Source: Brachypodius melanocephalos (lineage: Eukaryota; Chordata; Aves; Passeriformes; Pycnonotidae). Taken from it: a DNA stretch of 64,000 nt. Numbering within the stretch: the stretch's first letter is position 1; each line of letters opens with the position of its first letter. Position numbers and translations under genes: made by a program. Below, one piece after another: positions 49,522 to 62,700 of this stretch. The stretch covers positions 17,012,717 to 17,076,716 of the forward strand of contig VZSR01001479.1 in NCBI GenBank assembly GCA_013398615.1, in the 5' to 3' direction. A model generated the notes under the pieces. It saw only the letters and a program-made list of their open reading frames with translations, did not search any database and had not been told where the DNA came from.

Positions 49522-52500
49522 CATTGTTCTGTATCTGCTTTTCATACTCCAATCAACAGATGCATTTAGTTATTTCTTCTCCCCTTTCAAGGGAAATGCT
49601 TCAAAGTCAAAGCATCATTTTCTGTCTTCAGTTTACTGATTTTCATTTTGTCCAGCTAGAATCATAATCTTGGAATCAATATCACTTGGTTCTTTATGAT
49701 TCACACTGTGTTTTCATATTTTTAACACACTTCAGTGTATGAGAGCTGACATCACATTTTAGGTTCAGACTTAACTCAAATCTGGCTGAATTTCCTGAGC
49801 TTCTCTAGGGGAACAAACCCAAACCCTAGATATTCCATGAAACCTGGAGCCAAATCAGCCAAGCTTCTTATGTCGGTCCTCTGCATGCTGCATGACTTCA
49901 GTGAGCCTGGAATATGGCATCTACCTTTGGTGATCTGCCTTCACTCACCAAAAAGTCAGTTTTCCAACCACTGTGATTGCAAGGGAAACCTGAACATAGA
50001 CTGATGCATTTTGGTATTTGCTACCCAAAAAATAGCTCTCTAAGTTACTCTGCTCACCTTAGCAGGTATCTGAGTATAGAGGCCTTGTGGTGACAATGAA
50101 ATATTGGTGAATTTTAGGAAGAAGAACCAATTAACTTGTTTATCATCCTCATCCCACACTGTCTCTCCCTCTCTCATAGCTGCTTAAATAAGCAGCTGTC
50201 CTCATTCCAGCTCTATCTCCTGTTGATGATTCTGCAATACTGTCATATTTTTCAACCTACTTTTGCAGCACACTGAAGTTTTGAAAGTGTGGGGAATTGA
50301 TAAACCAAATTGCACTTCTGCATAGAAATATTATTTTACCACCTCTCTCAAATGTATGCTTAGTTCAGTACATAAATACACATTTAAATAGAAGAGCAGC
50401 TGAGTTGTCTCTTTCAATTTGATATGTTCCTAAATCTAAACACTTTGCTGTAAAAGTAGATCTAATTTACTAAAATAATAGCTGATTTAAGTAAACATCA
50501 AGCATGGCTGCACTGCCAGGATCTTTGTACTGATGACTTTTGGTAATGGAACATCATTTTCCTGTCATGTGACAAGGACAACAAATCTTTGAGACCTCAG
50601 TGTGAGAAAAAAAACCCTGAATTTCACTGGCAAATAGATGAAAGCTACTTCTTTCTTTTTTTCTTTAACCTCACTCAGTGAGTGTACTGTAAGAAAATCT
50701 TAAGGCTCTACTGTGAAAAATATTGATAACACCAGAAACTTCATCCTACCAAAATGTCCACCCTGTAAACCTCTGCAAACATTAAATATTTTAAAATGTT
50801 GTGATATTATCCAACATTATTCTTTATGCCTAAAACTCAAGACAAATGAAAATATTTGTGAAGAAGGGAACATCAGCATCAGGGAATGATCTGCTTAAGA
50901 GAATCTGGTGCTCTTCCAACAGCTCCCAATACCTCCAAGTGAAATTTAGAGGCTTCCTTTACTTCTATACCTAGCACAAGGATAATCTGAGTGTTGATGT
51001 TAACCCACACTAGATCATCCTTCTAGTCCTTCTGGTTTTGATTGTGAGAGGTCCTTATTGCTACAAAGAATTTCAGGTCTCAAAAAGACTTTTAGAAGTG
51101 AGGATTTGGCTTTGAGTCTTGTAATAACTGCTGAGCATCCATCATGAAGATACTAATCAGTCGCTTTTTAATACATATATTTCAAAACATCTGCAGGAAG
51201 ATCATGCAACAGGCAGAAGAAATTCTGGGAGAGATTCTAATGGAGCTTGAAAGGAGGCACCAGCTCTTACTGAGTCCTTCCTATGTATGGCATGTGTGAC
51301 TCTTGCAAAGACTCTGCTTTCTTACGTGTATCTCCAGTTTAGTTACCCACTCTACATTATTTTAATTAACAGATAAAGCAAGGGCTCTCTGGAGTGCCAG
51401 GTGCAGCAAGTCCTGGCTCACTGGGTAATTTAGAACACATTCCAGTACATCTCTGTGCTTCAGTGGTCTCAGCTGAAAAAAAGCAGTACAGCACTTGAAT
51501 TTTGGCCTGTTGTGAAGTCCTTTGAAATCCGCCAGAACAAGAGCTTTGAAGAAAAGAGCAATGTTAGCAACATTATCACTTTACTGTGTTGGCAAACTCC
51601 TCATATGTATTGCTAATTTCTAATTGCTTCTTGTCCCCATCTCCCCAGAGTGACAGCTACGGAAAAGGCAGACAGGTACCACATATCTTATCAGCATTTT
51701 CAGGCAAAGTCAGATGGAGATGAAGGGGAGAGCTAGAGACAAAGCAGGGAAATTCACCCATCAGTTTGCATCTCCAGATGAGATGAGTCTTCACTGGCTC
51801 CTGATGTCCATCTAACCCAGACATCACCTGAGGGTTAAATTCAAGCTGAGAGAGCACCACAGCCCTCAGTACCGTGGCTGAACTTCCATGCAGCTGTCAG
51901 TGTCACTGACAGAGACAGTAAATGATGGTTCCTCAATTTAGACTGAACTTGCTGGTTCTTGCCATCTGCAGGAACATGTCCTGAGCACCAAGTGATTTAG
52001 AGCAATGCCCTGAATAATCAAAGGAATAATGTGTGCACCCACTGCTATATTATACTGATGCATATGATAAATGGATTGACCCGTAATTTCCTGCAGCATT
52101 AGCTAGAGCAAGTATTTCCTTTTGTAGATTGTATTTATGGAAACCTGACTGTAGCAGGTCAGAGTGACTTGATACATGGCTGATGCAAACAAAGATCTTT
52201 TTAAAGTCAGACAGACTGGGAAGAAGCTTTCCTCCCATCAGGCTCAATCATTGCTCTGTCACTTCATCTTCTGCAACTACGAGAAATCCAGGTGTCTGGT
52301 CACTGTTGGTCACACCACAATCATGCAGGGATAGTCACAGCTGAATTATTTGCTGCAGCCAAGATGTATCTATTCTGAAGTGTCTTTGAAAGGATCATCC
52401 CAGGTCAGTGATGGTAAAGGAGTAGCACTGGTACCCAGTTCAACACAGGCAAAATTTGGACCAGCCATAAGATTCAATAATTTTTAAGAGCAATTTGATA

Positions 52501-52537
52501 GTGAAAATCAGAATTTACTGCCATTGCTCTAAATAAC

Positions 52538-52626
52538 TTTTTTCTTTTTTTTTTCTTTTTTTTCTTTTTTTTCTTTTTTTTCTTTTTTTTCTTTTTTTTC
52601 TTTTTTTCTTCTTTTTTTTTTTTTTT
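52538..52626 (+). repeat. (CTTTTTTTT)n minisatellite with poly(T) end
   Basis: About eight single C residues are spaced roughly every 9 bases in a run of T, ending in a run of about 15 T. On the other strand this is an (A8G)n poly(A) tract, which gives a false lysine-rich reading frame. It may be the decayed tail of a retroposed sequence on the minus strand, but no body of such an element is recognised. Confidence 0.9.
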
Positions 52627-54677
52627 AGATAGACAGTACAGGAGTGTATCTGTGTATGCTTTCATCCATTTGGGAAACAAGAGCAAAAATTCATATAAAA
52701 AAATAACATGGTAAAGGCAATTATCATCTATCAGGTGCTGTCTTTGTGAGGCTAAAAGAAATTAATAATCTTTCTGATTGCAGACAGCCTTTTAAAAAAA
52801 CATATGCACTCAGTATCAGTTGTTCTAATTCATAAGATAGCTTATATAAAGTCCCCAAGTCCTTCCTGAGCCCAGGATCAGGCTCCCAGCCACACTCCTG
52901 TGCTACTTGTGTGCCCTGCCAGGACCCAGTTGTGCTATCAGGTACCTGCCCTGGACAGTCTCTAGAAAACAGGCAGCAAGATGAAGTATTACCTGAGCAA
53001 ATGTCAGCGCAATTATCTTTATTTAAACAGTTCACTGCAGTAATTTCCCAACCCCTCCCCATTTTCTTATTTGTCTCACAAGCAGGGGCTGGGGAAAACA
53101 TTCCCCGCCCTCAGACAGTAGTAATTTTTTGAGCGTGAGTTGTACATATTTTGAAACTTTGTACTATGAGTAACTCTCTAGAGCCCTGTCATGGTCCAGC
53201 CCAAATGTCCAGTTCCAGTAAATTTTTGATGTGCCACCCTACATCCCCTGCACTTCCCTTTTCCCTGCTCTTCTCTTCCCTTCTCCCCCTGACCAGACTG
53301 CTGGGTTATGGCAGTAAATGGAGACACCCTAAGGGGTTGTTTTTGTCATATTCCTGGCTCTGAACCCTTCTCTTTCTCCCCTTCCTTCCTCCCTCCTGCT
53401 TTTCATCTTGGTGCAAAAGGAAGTGGCATTTGGCTGCAAAGTCTTCTGTTTTGCCTCCTCTAGGGCAGGATTAACCAGCCTTCCTCACACTCCAATCCAT
53501 CCTCTAGCACATGACAGACAGCTTCATCACCCTCCAGCTCCCACCATTTCCCTCTGCTACCCCGTGCTGCTGCCCACATCAGGCAGACAGTCGCCATCAG
53601 GGTGTATCCTGATGTGTCCTGACATTGCTGCACCTGGCTAGCCATAAAAAGCCAAACCCAGTGATTCCACAGAATGTCTTCATTAGCAACTGAGAAAGCG
53701 CATCAGGCAGCGTGTCTGAAAAAAAAAAATAAAATTCAGAGACGTTTCTATTCCTTTGTTACAGCCAGGATCTGCCAGATGTTTTTGCAAAGTTCATCAC
53801 AGCAGCACCTATACAGATGCTCCTTCCCTCTCCTCCTTTCAGTGTGCTCAGAAGAAACCAGACACTAGGCTGCTGCCACGGTCTCAGCACTGCAATGACA
53901 AAAGCTTACCAGGGTGTATGCAATAACCCTTCTTTTTTCTGCCACCTCCATATAAAATAGCCCTCATCTGCTTAGTAAGTATTATCGAGAAATTTTGGAC
54001 TGAGATCACCACTGCCTTACTGAGAAATATGCAATCTCCACCCAAATGGAAAGAAAGGGTGATTGTTCCTTGGGGAAGGTGACTCAAGGTTTGGTGGCAA
54101 TGCAATGTGCCTTTTGATCACTATGTTAAACAAACAAAGTCTACAACAGAGAACGCCAGTATTGCTTCTGCAGAAGAGGATATTAACAGTGTTGCCAAAC
54201 ACTTGCACAACATTTTTGACTGACAGATGCCCAAATGAACAAGGACCAAAAAAAAAATCCTAATCGTTAGCAAATATTTGAAATATGTCTTTATTATTAA
54301 TCCTGCTTTAGTAATTGTTAGATAGTGGTATGCAAAATCAAGGAATCAGTCCTGCTGTGGAGAGAAATTCAACAACATAACCACAAATAAATGTCACATA
54401 AACACCCAGACCACTGATGTACGACTTAGACATATTGGAAACATTATTCTGTGGTATATCTCCATTGACTTTTATTGTGTTGAGTAAATGGAATTGGAGG
54501 GAAGTTCAATTAATTCACAGGTTGCTGGACTGAAATGTTATCTCAGCCTATCAGCACAAATAGTTGCCCATCTTATTGGGAAGGAAAGTGTTTTAATCTT
54601 GAAGTAATGCAAGTGACTGTAATGCTATAATGAAGCTGAAATATTCAGTTAAAGGGGAAAGAGCTTTCCTGGTCTAC

Positions 54678-54702
54678 AGAACAGGATGTTCTGTACAGAA
54701 CA
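54678..54702. promoter_or_regulatory. Steroid-receptor response element (GRE/PRE/ARE type) with a third half-site
   Basis: AGAACA-GGA-TGTTCT at 54678-54692 is a perfect inverted repeat of the glucocorticoid/progesterone/androgen receptor half-site with the canonical 3-base spacer. A third half-site AGAACA follows at 54697-54702, so the two outer half-sites and the middle one make overlapping palindromes. The motif match is exact; that any receptor uses it, or which gene it would serve, is inference. It is 24 kb past the KCNK5 stop codon. Confidence 0.5.
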
Positions 54703-57700
54703 TCCCAAAATTTCAATGTCTAAATTTACCAGAAATTAAGACCATGTGAAAGTGCGCCCCTGTGACAGAACTTCCAAATCTTTTGACAAAGGCACCACAA
54801 TCCACAACTGATATCACAAGTTGCAGTCATTGAGAACTATGATAAGAACTGTGTGGAACATGGAAGGAATTTGAAGGAATAGATTTATTCCAGATGAAAG
54901 TCATCAGCTTGTCCAATAATAGATTTCAAACATAAAAAATGTCATCAAGGGCTCTCCATGTCCAGTACAGGCAGGACATAAAAATGATCAGCACTTGTCT
55001 GAAGGATTGAAAGGAGCTTTCTAAGTCTAGGAATAAGGTACATAGCCCATTTTGGAGACTCTGACTTTGGAGGTTTTAAAAAGATCCCTGTGCCAGGGAG
55101 CGTCTAGGTTCAGATATTTCTATCTGGATCAAACAAGCTGTAGGTGACGCCTTGAGGTCCTCATAGATTTAAACTTCTGTGATTCCAAGATATTCTTTCT
55201 GAAGTTTCAGTGTTGAATATTTACCATTTTTTGACTATTTTTTTCCAAAAGAAATCAAATAATTTAAAAAGGCTATTTCACCCTGTCTTGGCTTGACAGA
55301 AGCACAGAAAATATTGCTGTGAGGCTTTTCTATAATCAGGAAGTTTTTTTAGGTTGTTTATGGTTGCTGTCCCCCAGGCTGAAGGCTGCAGACCATGGGA
55401 TGGCTCCTCATTAGCAGCGGCCACAGCAGATTCTCTTATCCCTGGACTCCACTTGTACCTTCTGTCTCTTAGTATTCAACTAATATATATTAGTTATTGA
55501 TTTAATCTAGTCATCACAGCTGGTAGAAGAAACATATATGAAATGTGCTCCAAGTAATAATACAAAACCAAGTAGGATTTAAGCCCCACAGATAATACTG
55601 TTGCAGTAAATTCTTTTTCAGTCCCCAAAATTGCACAGCGTCTGAGTGACTTCAAAGCCTGAAGGACTGGTGGGGTGTGATAAAAGAGTTAAATTTACTG
55701 AAGATGGGGTACCTGTCTAGCACTATGACAGGGCTGATGAAATCTGACAGGAGGTAGGAGTGGTCATTGTGTCCTTAATTGCCCTGTTTGTTGAGTTAGT
55801 TCAAATCGCACCAAAAAGAACGGGCAACTCTTCTCAAAATTCTGAGGAGCTATCTGTTTCCCCAGTCAACAGTGACTCCCAGGAATGTGCATCTCATGCA
55901 CACATACATCATCATCTCAAAATATATGTGTTTGTGGAGGAGACTCGGTGATCCAGCTGACAGCTGATCTGAAGATGTGGGATTACAAGGTATGCTGACC
56001 CAATTCAAGAAGCTCACCACTGGGGAAATCTTGGAATAGAAAATGTCAAATGACATGATTAAATCTTTAATTAAAAATCAGAGATCCAGGAATGTTTTAC
56101 ATCTGCTATTCTCAACCTCTGGAGCATCCAAGTATCTTCTGTAGATGGTAAAGCTCAAGTCTGTGCCAAGCTGTGTGTGCCCTGATCCTCATGCTCCCAG
56201 CCCAGCCTTGCGAACACTGCAAGCAGCTGCCAGCTGAGGAGCACCTGGGTCTAGGAGAGGGTCTATTTACCTCAAGAGAAGCAGTACTTGGTGGTGTTGG
56301 ATAAGGGAGTGTTGTTTGGATAAGGGAGTCTGAGTCAAATCCTGGGCAATGAGAAGTGCACCATATCCTGCACTTATATTGCTCTTACATCTGGAAACAC
56401 TATGGCATCAGTAGAAAGGCTGGGAGAGGAATATTTAGGTCACTTCAGTCCTGATAGCTCACAAAGCTGCTAGCACAGCTCCAATATACAAGATCAGGGC
56501 CAAACACTTAGCACAATGGTTCCCATCAGTGAGCAATGCTGGATCCGACAATGTCTGAAGATTTGGCTTTCAGGTCTACATACAGCAGCAGGATCTGAGC
56601 TGTTTTCTGCTGTCTTTTTCCTGTCCTGTACTACATGCATCAATGGGCGAGACCACAAAGAAGTTGGAAAATAAGCTAAGAATTATTCTCCACTGACTCA
56701 TGGTATTGAAACAACAAGGACGTAAGTGAAAATCCAAGCATGCAATAAGGTGGTTATATAATGAATGCAGCAGTTATTAACACTCATTAATGGCATTTCT
56801 AAAGTTATGATTAGCCACCACAATATGGTGTCTTTAAGCTGCTTTACTCCAGGTTCAGGCAGCTTTAAGCTCCACAAAAGATGCAGCCCAAGGAATGAGG
56901 AACAGAATTATATTGGGATACCCATTCTCTTGGCTCCCTGTGGACACAATCATCCCCTCGTTCTTGTGTAAATGACAGTAACTCTGGAAGGGTTCTTTTA
57001 ATTTCTAAGAGGCTCATCAGCATGTTGGTAATGAAAATGCTGCCCATGCTCAGGTCATGCCTCTGTACCCAGAGAGCAAATGATGAGGTGTGGGTGGGCA
57101 GCAGCTGATGCAGTCCTGGGCTGAGCTAATTCTCTGTGCTCATTAAAGCCTCTACCACACCAGAGCTGGGTTTGAATGGAGGGTAAAGGACTCTGAACTG
57201 GTACCTTAAATGAGCACTCAAACAATTCCAAACCAGGTCATAAAAAACCCCAAAACAGGCCATTTCAATTATGCACTTTCATGTTTGGCAAGAACAGGAA
57301 TGAATAAACTCTGACAGCAGTTTGAAAATGGCAAAGATAATAGTGTAGCACAAATATTTCTCATTGTTTCAAATGTCTCCTCCTGACTTTCAGTAAAGAT
57401 TTTAAATGTATTCATTTTTCTTTCCCAAGGAGGTTTAGGTGAGAGACATCCTTTTATGGAGGTTTCATTATTTTCAATGCACACTGTATGTACTCTGCAA
57501 CCATTTTTTTTCCCCACAGAGACTTTATTGCTCTTGTTCCAGATACTGTGTTTTCTTTTTCACTGATTTTGTCTATTATATTATATTTTAGCCTTGTGCA
57601 CAGCCATAATTTTCTGATTCCCTCCTTAATAGCTGTGGAAAGCAATTCTTCATCAACCAAATAATCATGACTTTCTGCATACTGCTGAGAAGGGGCAAGC

Positions 57701-58350
57701 ATAATGCCCTTTCAGAAGAGGGGATATGTGTCATTCACTGGCGTATAATAGCAGAATATTTATGCAAAGTCTGTGGTTTCTCCTCAAATAACAGGTAGTT
57801 AATATTTAAGAAAACCGTATTAAATCTTTCTTTGTTGCATGTAATTACGACATTTCTAAGGAAGGAGGGAAAAATCCCAAACCATCAAGATGACTGAGGG
57901 GTTTTATGACTAAAATTACCTCTTTCTGTTGACTTTGGCCTCAGCTCTTGTCTGGACCAGACATAAAGAACATTTCTTTCATTTGGTCTTTACCTGCTCT
58001 TCTTATGCACATCTCTGTGCAATTTACCAGACTTGAAAAAGAGAAGTAAAGCCCCCAGTCCAGTGAGTTTCCTGCCCAGTTCTCATCATAGACAGCATTT
58101 GCGGCTGTTCTTTTTTGCAAAGAGTTTTATCTGATTTTGTTACCTTCAAGAACAAGTTCTCTCAGAGTGATGCAAGTTACTTCTTCATATACCAGCTTCG
58201 GGTAAGAGCAATGCCCCTCAGGACGAGTTGGCTCAGCATCTAGCAGTCTGTCCACCCTTGAGAATTCAATTGCCTGAATATTATTTCTTGAGATTGTGTA
58301 CATCCCCATATTTCTGCAGGGGCTTTTCCTCTGTCAGCTTTATTTCAGAA

Positions 58351-58446
58351 GAAAAACAACGAAAAAAACCAACCAAACAAAAAAAAGACCAAAAACCAAA
58401 ACAAAAAACAAAACCAAAAAACCAACAACAACAACAACAACAAAAA
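58351..58446. repeat. A/C-rich low-complexity tract with (CAA)n
   Basis: Nearly only A and C over about 95 bases, with blocks AAAACC and a terminal run of six CAA units (about 58424-58441). On the other strand it is a T/G tract like the one at 44030-44110. Confidence 0.85.
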
Positions 58447-59524
58447 GCAATAAAACCCACCTACAAAATCCCCACCCTGTTCCTCTCTGCACTGCAGAAC
58501 AACAAGGTGTGAAATGCAGCATATTTTGGAAAGTGGCCACTGATATTGCCTGTCCCACATACAGCAAGCTTGAAATGGCTGTGCTCAGTCTCTTCTACTT
58601 ATAGAGAAATTCTAGTTTTAGTGAGACTCAAATTAAAGCTGTTATCATAAAGACTGAACAGAGGAAGTCAGCATTAGTTTATACTTCTTAAGTAGTCTGA
58701 TGCTATAAACCACTCATCATTAGCTCCTAGTCATCCAAGTTCTCAGCACAGGGATCCAGCCTTCATGGGGAAAAAGAGCAATGAGAGCTTCGTGGTTTTA
58801 ACAGCTGCCTCTTAAATGAGTCACAGGGTAACAAGAAATAACATTTGGTGACAGTCTTGTGGTTGGGACACTGTGTGTCTCAGAATGCTCAAGTAGTTTT
58901 CATCCACTCCTAAGGAAGTTATCACTGAACTTGCTTATTCCTTTAAAAGTTGTTTTTCTGGCCATTTGTCTGAGCTCTGAGTCAAGAAGTGGAATAATCT
59001 CTAAAGCTATGACAGCATCAGATAACAGCACTGTTTGATAAAAAAGTCATGTCACTTTTACACCACAAAACCGCAAATAGTTTTTGGAGCGATTATATCC
59101 TATGGGTTTGACCTTTATCCTTTCCCAACTCAGTGCTTTGTGTCTTCTCCATCAGGAACTTTTGTGTGTGTAGGTGGTTTGTGCAGAATTTTTTTTTCTC
59201 AGTGCAGCAGCAGCAGCATTAGGAATGTTGGTCGTATGCCAGGTCAGCTTACAGTTTTAGAAATGGCACCACCCAACCATAGGACAGTAAACAATGATTT
59301 CAAAAAGTGCCAAAATTATGTATTTTGGAAATGTGTGGGTATAGTGAGAGTAAAAGGTGGGAGAAGTAGGGGGAAAGCAACTTGTTCCGTTCCTTGGGAC
59401 TATTTCCTTTGTATACCTTGGCACAGGTAGTTGTTACTAAAGTATGGTGTGCATTTTATTGTACTGAGCTAGAAAAAGAACTTAGCTGAATTTTCAAAAC
59501 AGGACCAAACAAAAAAAAGGTGTT

Positions 59525-59702
59525 TGAGCACTGGAAGAGGTTCCACAGGGAAGTAGTCACCTCTGACAGAGTTCAAGGAGCATTTGGACATCACTCTCAG
59601 GCACATGGTGTGACTTGTGGGGCTGTCTTTGCAGGGCCAGGAGCTAGACTCAATGATCCTTGTGGGTCACTTCCAACTCAGGGTATTCCATGATTCTATA
59701 AG
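59525..59702 (+). mobile_element. CR1 LINE 3' fragment, sense
   Basis: The stretch reads GAGCACTGGAAGAGGTTCCA, then GGAGCATTTGGACATCACTC, AGACTCAATGATCCTTGTGG, GTCACTTCCAACTCAGGGTA and finally TTCCATGATTCTATAAG. This is the usual order of a CR1 3' end, finishing with the ATTCTAT-type terminal repeat. Translation gives the degraded tail peptide HWKRFHREVVT. It is truncated at its 5' side. Confidence 0.88.
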
Positions 59703-62700
59703 TAAGCTGGGAAAAATATTCCCAATTATTTAATAATAATCATGACAGGAAGCACTGCGTTCCCACAAAACCTTCAGGACACGGTGATAAGAAGAGAAAA
59801 AGCGCGTGCATTACTTTCTGCGTTATCAACTCTACAAAACTTCCAATAGCATGTCCCAGTGCTTCATACTTTTGTCTCCTGAGGAAACTCTACAGCAGCA
59901 AATAGCACCCTGGTACCTCTGATACTGCATTTGCCTTCTGTGTCCAAGCAAACCCACCTGGTATCTGATGAACCCAACATTTTCATAAAAGTTGTTGTGA
60001 AGAGTTGTTGTAATGAATAAATTACACACAAATACGAATTGCGTCATAAATTTTACCTTCACGGTGTGGACAGAGGAGGAGTGCTGCTTTAAAAACCAAT
60101 GAGTGTCAGTTTTTCCCTGGATGAGTGGGTGTGGGGTTTGGGGTAAGGTTTTAGGACATGTTGCAATCTCTTTTGTCGGTTGCGGGGGCTGGGCAGATGA
60201 AGTGGCTGGTCTGAAAGCTTAAACATCATCTGTGGAAGGGGCTTAAACACCCCCACCCCACACATGCTGATATCTGAGCATCAGGGACCAGGGGTGCTGT
60301 CAAAAGAAGAGATAATGGAAAGAATAAAGGACCTAAAAATGTATTGGGATACTGGAATCCTAAACATTTTTGTTGTCTTTGAACATATGAATACAGAGCC
60401 ACATCCTCTGGCTCAAACTCTTCTGGTAGCTCCAATAATTGCATGTGTTCTTTAATTTTCACCAGATCCATGCACAGCTGTCCCCGCAGTCCTTCAAAGG
60501 AGGCCCTTCCCACCTCTTTAATGCTTCTTAAAATACCCCTGTGTAAGCTCAGCATTAGATATTTTGAAAGAGATGGGAACTGAAGGTGAGAGGATGAAGG
60601 CTTTGTCAAGAGATGCCTTCTCTTCCCTCCATTGCCATGATTTAACCTTTTAGAAGGGAGCACGAATGCACAAAGGAATCTGCAATAAAAGGCTGTAAGG
60701 AACTTTTCCCTCTCAGGTTTCTTTTCACCTAATAAAGCTGTATAGTCTCAAGTTCATGTGGAAATCTCTGCCACAACTAACACACAAAACACAAAAGAGA
60801 AGACTGATGCCCAGCAGCCACCTTTAATTCCAGTAGATTTAATAAACTGGTAGCAACATCCAAATTATTCTAAATACATGCCCCAATCATATATATCTCA
60901 TTTTTTTGGCAGAGGTAGAAAAGACCTTCAGTGTTTTTTTGGATTGTAAGAGTCAGAAAACAAAAGGAGCCAAAGAAGAAATTTTAAAAAAAAATCCCTT
61001 CACCTATGTACAGATGAGCAGCTTTTGATTTTTAACTTTTGCTGTTAAATTCAAAGGAATTGATGACATGGTGCCCATCTCTTGACTTGCTAAAAATAAC
61101 CAGCATTATCAGGTATTGACTGCAGTTAAGGAAAGATGTGCTGCTTTGCTCTCTGCAGCAACTGAATAATATAGGTGAGGTTTCTTTTCACTCGATAATT
61201 ATTTTATTAATGATGTTGCACACTGAAACTGTGTGTAAGGTTGTCAAGTTTGAGAAGACAGGAGGCTTGAAAGAGAAATATGCAAATGTGATGGAAGGAA
61301 GAAATAACAAAACCCCTCAGTGATATTGCTGGCAATAGTTCATTAAGACAGTACAAACATCTGGGGGATATCAGATCTCAGGAGCAGACACCTCATAAGA
61401 TAAGAAGTAGGTTTGCTCACATGCACCTTGTGACTTTTCTAGAGCCAGAACAGAACATGCCTATGGCCAGGTAAGGTGGCCTGGAGGCAGAAAGAGCATC
61501 TTTAGGGGCACACAAATGCATAGAGGAGCTTTACCATAGCTTGACAAAACCTGAGAGAAAATCTGGAGAGAAAATGGGCAACTAGGTTTATAAATACATG
61601 AGGATGGACACTGGTCAGTGGGAATGACAGCACAGGGAAGTAAAATTGTTTCCTGTTGCTGTGACACTTACAAGCAAAATCGGACTTTTCTGTCTTTTTA
61701 TAAAGCCATCCAAATCAAGCATGGAAGATAAAGTATTTTCCCAGCCCTAAAGCAGCTCAAGCTTCAGCTGGTTAAAATACTTCCCCCAACTTCAGACCAT
61801 CTATAAAATTTTGCAGTTAAAATAAACAAATTCTTCCCTGTCTGTCTTTCATATAGGAGACAAAAATCCTTTGTCTGCTTGTTTAAAAATGCAAGTAAAG
61901 CTGCAAATATGTCTCCTCTGAAATAGGCAGAAACATTCTTTTGCATTCTTTAGTTCATGGCCAGGTTTCATTCATTTGTGTCCTTCTCAGCAACATTCAC
62001 CCTAAAAAAACAACAGAGACTTTTCTTACTGTGAAGTGCTCCTGAGGAAGACAATTTCCTTTTCCCTGAGAGTTACACAGTGTCTGTGCCCCTACAAATA
62101 CCCTGAAGGGATGAAGATATGAGCACCTCTCTTTTCCTCTCTGAGCAGCACTAACCTTTCCTGGGCTGCCCCTTAGAGGTGTGCTGGCATTGCTGGTCTG
62201 GTCATCTCCAGGAGTGATGGATCATGAGATGGTAGAGCTCAGAGGGTCTTTTACTGCCTGCCCTAAGGCTGGATATCTGATACCCGAAGCTAGAAACCTC
62301 CGTGGGCTCAGTTGTGATTTGTACTTCGACTCCTGCTCATTGTGCACTCACTTGTAAGAGGCCCTGTAAACACGGCAGGGGCTTCTGCTGCCCCTTGCCA
62401 GGATAGTCCCTCTGCCCCTGCCTGGACCTTCAGGAATGAAAGGGAGCAGGATTTCCTTGGAAGCACCAGTCATGTCTATGAGCCATGCTTTCCTGCAGAT
62501 GCTGTGCAGGCTGGGTAGGATTGACCCTGGCTGAGGCTGCTCTGCAAAGCTACCTCTGCTCTCTCTCAAAGCTACCTCTCTCCTCTGCTCTCATATAAAA
62601 GCTGAGCAGAGGAACGAGCTCCTCAGGACTTGTTATGGCAGGTTTGAATGGGAGGAGCTGCATAAAGGCATCTTCAACTAAGCTGGTCTCAATCTGGAGC

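Larger units (their letters stand above)
45931..59524. other. Intergenic stretch
   Basis: No gene is supported; the open frames are short and lack recognisable domains. It contains the poly(T)-based minisatellite at 52538, the steroid-receptor-type palindrome at 54678, the A/C-rich tract at 58351, a small inverted repeat at 49497-49521 and a possible degenerate CR1 end near 55140-55190 that is too weak to call. Confidence 0.6.

Noticed and set aside
52474..52686. Lysine-rich minus-strand open frame
   Set aside because: It is only the poly(T) minisatellite read on the other strand.
55140..55190. Possible sense CR1 end (TTGAGGTCCTCATAGATTTA, then CTGTGATTCCAAG)
   Set aside because: It is similar in layout to a CR1 tail, but too few bases match to call it.
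58228..58604. Lys/Thr/Gln-rich or Val/Phe-rich open frames
   Set aside because: They come from the A/C low-complexity tract read in different frames.
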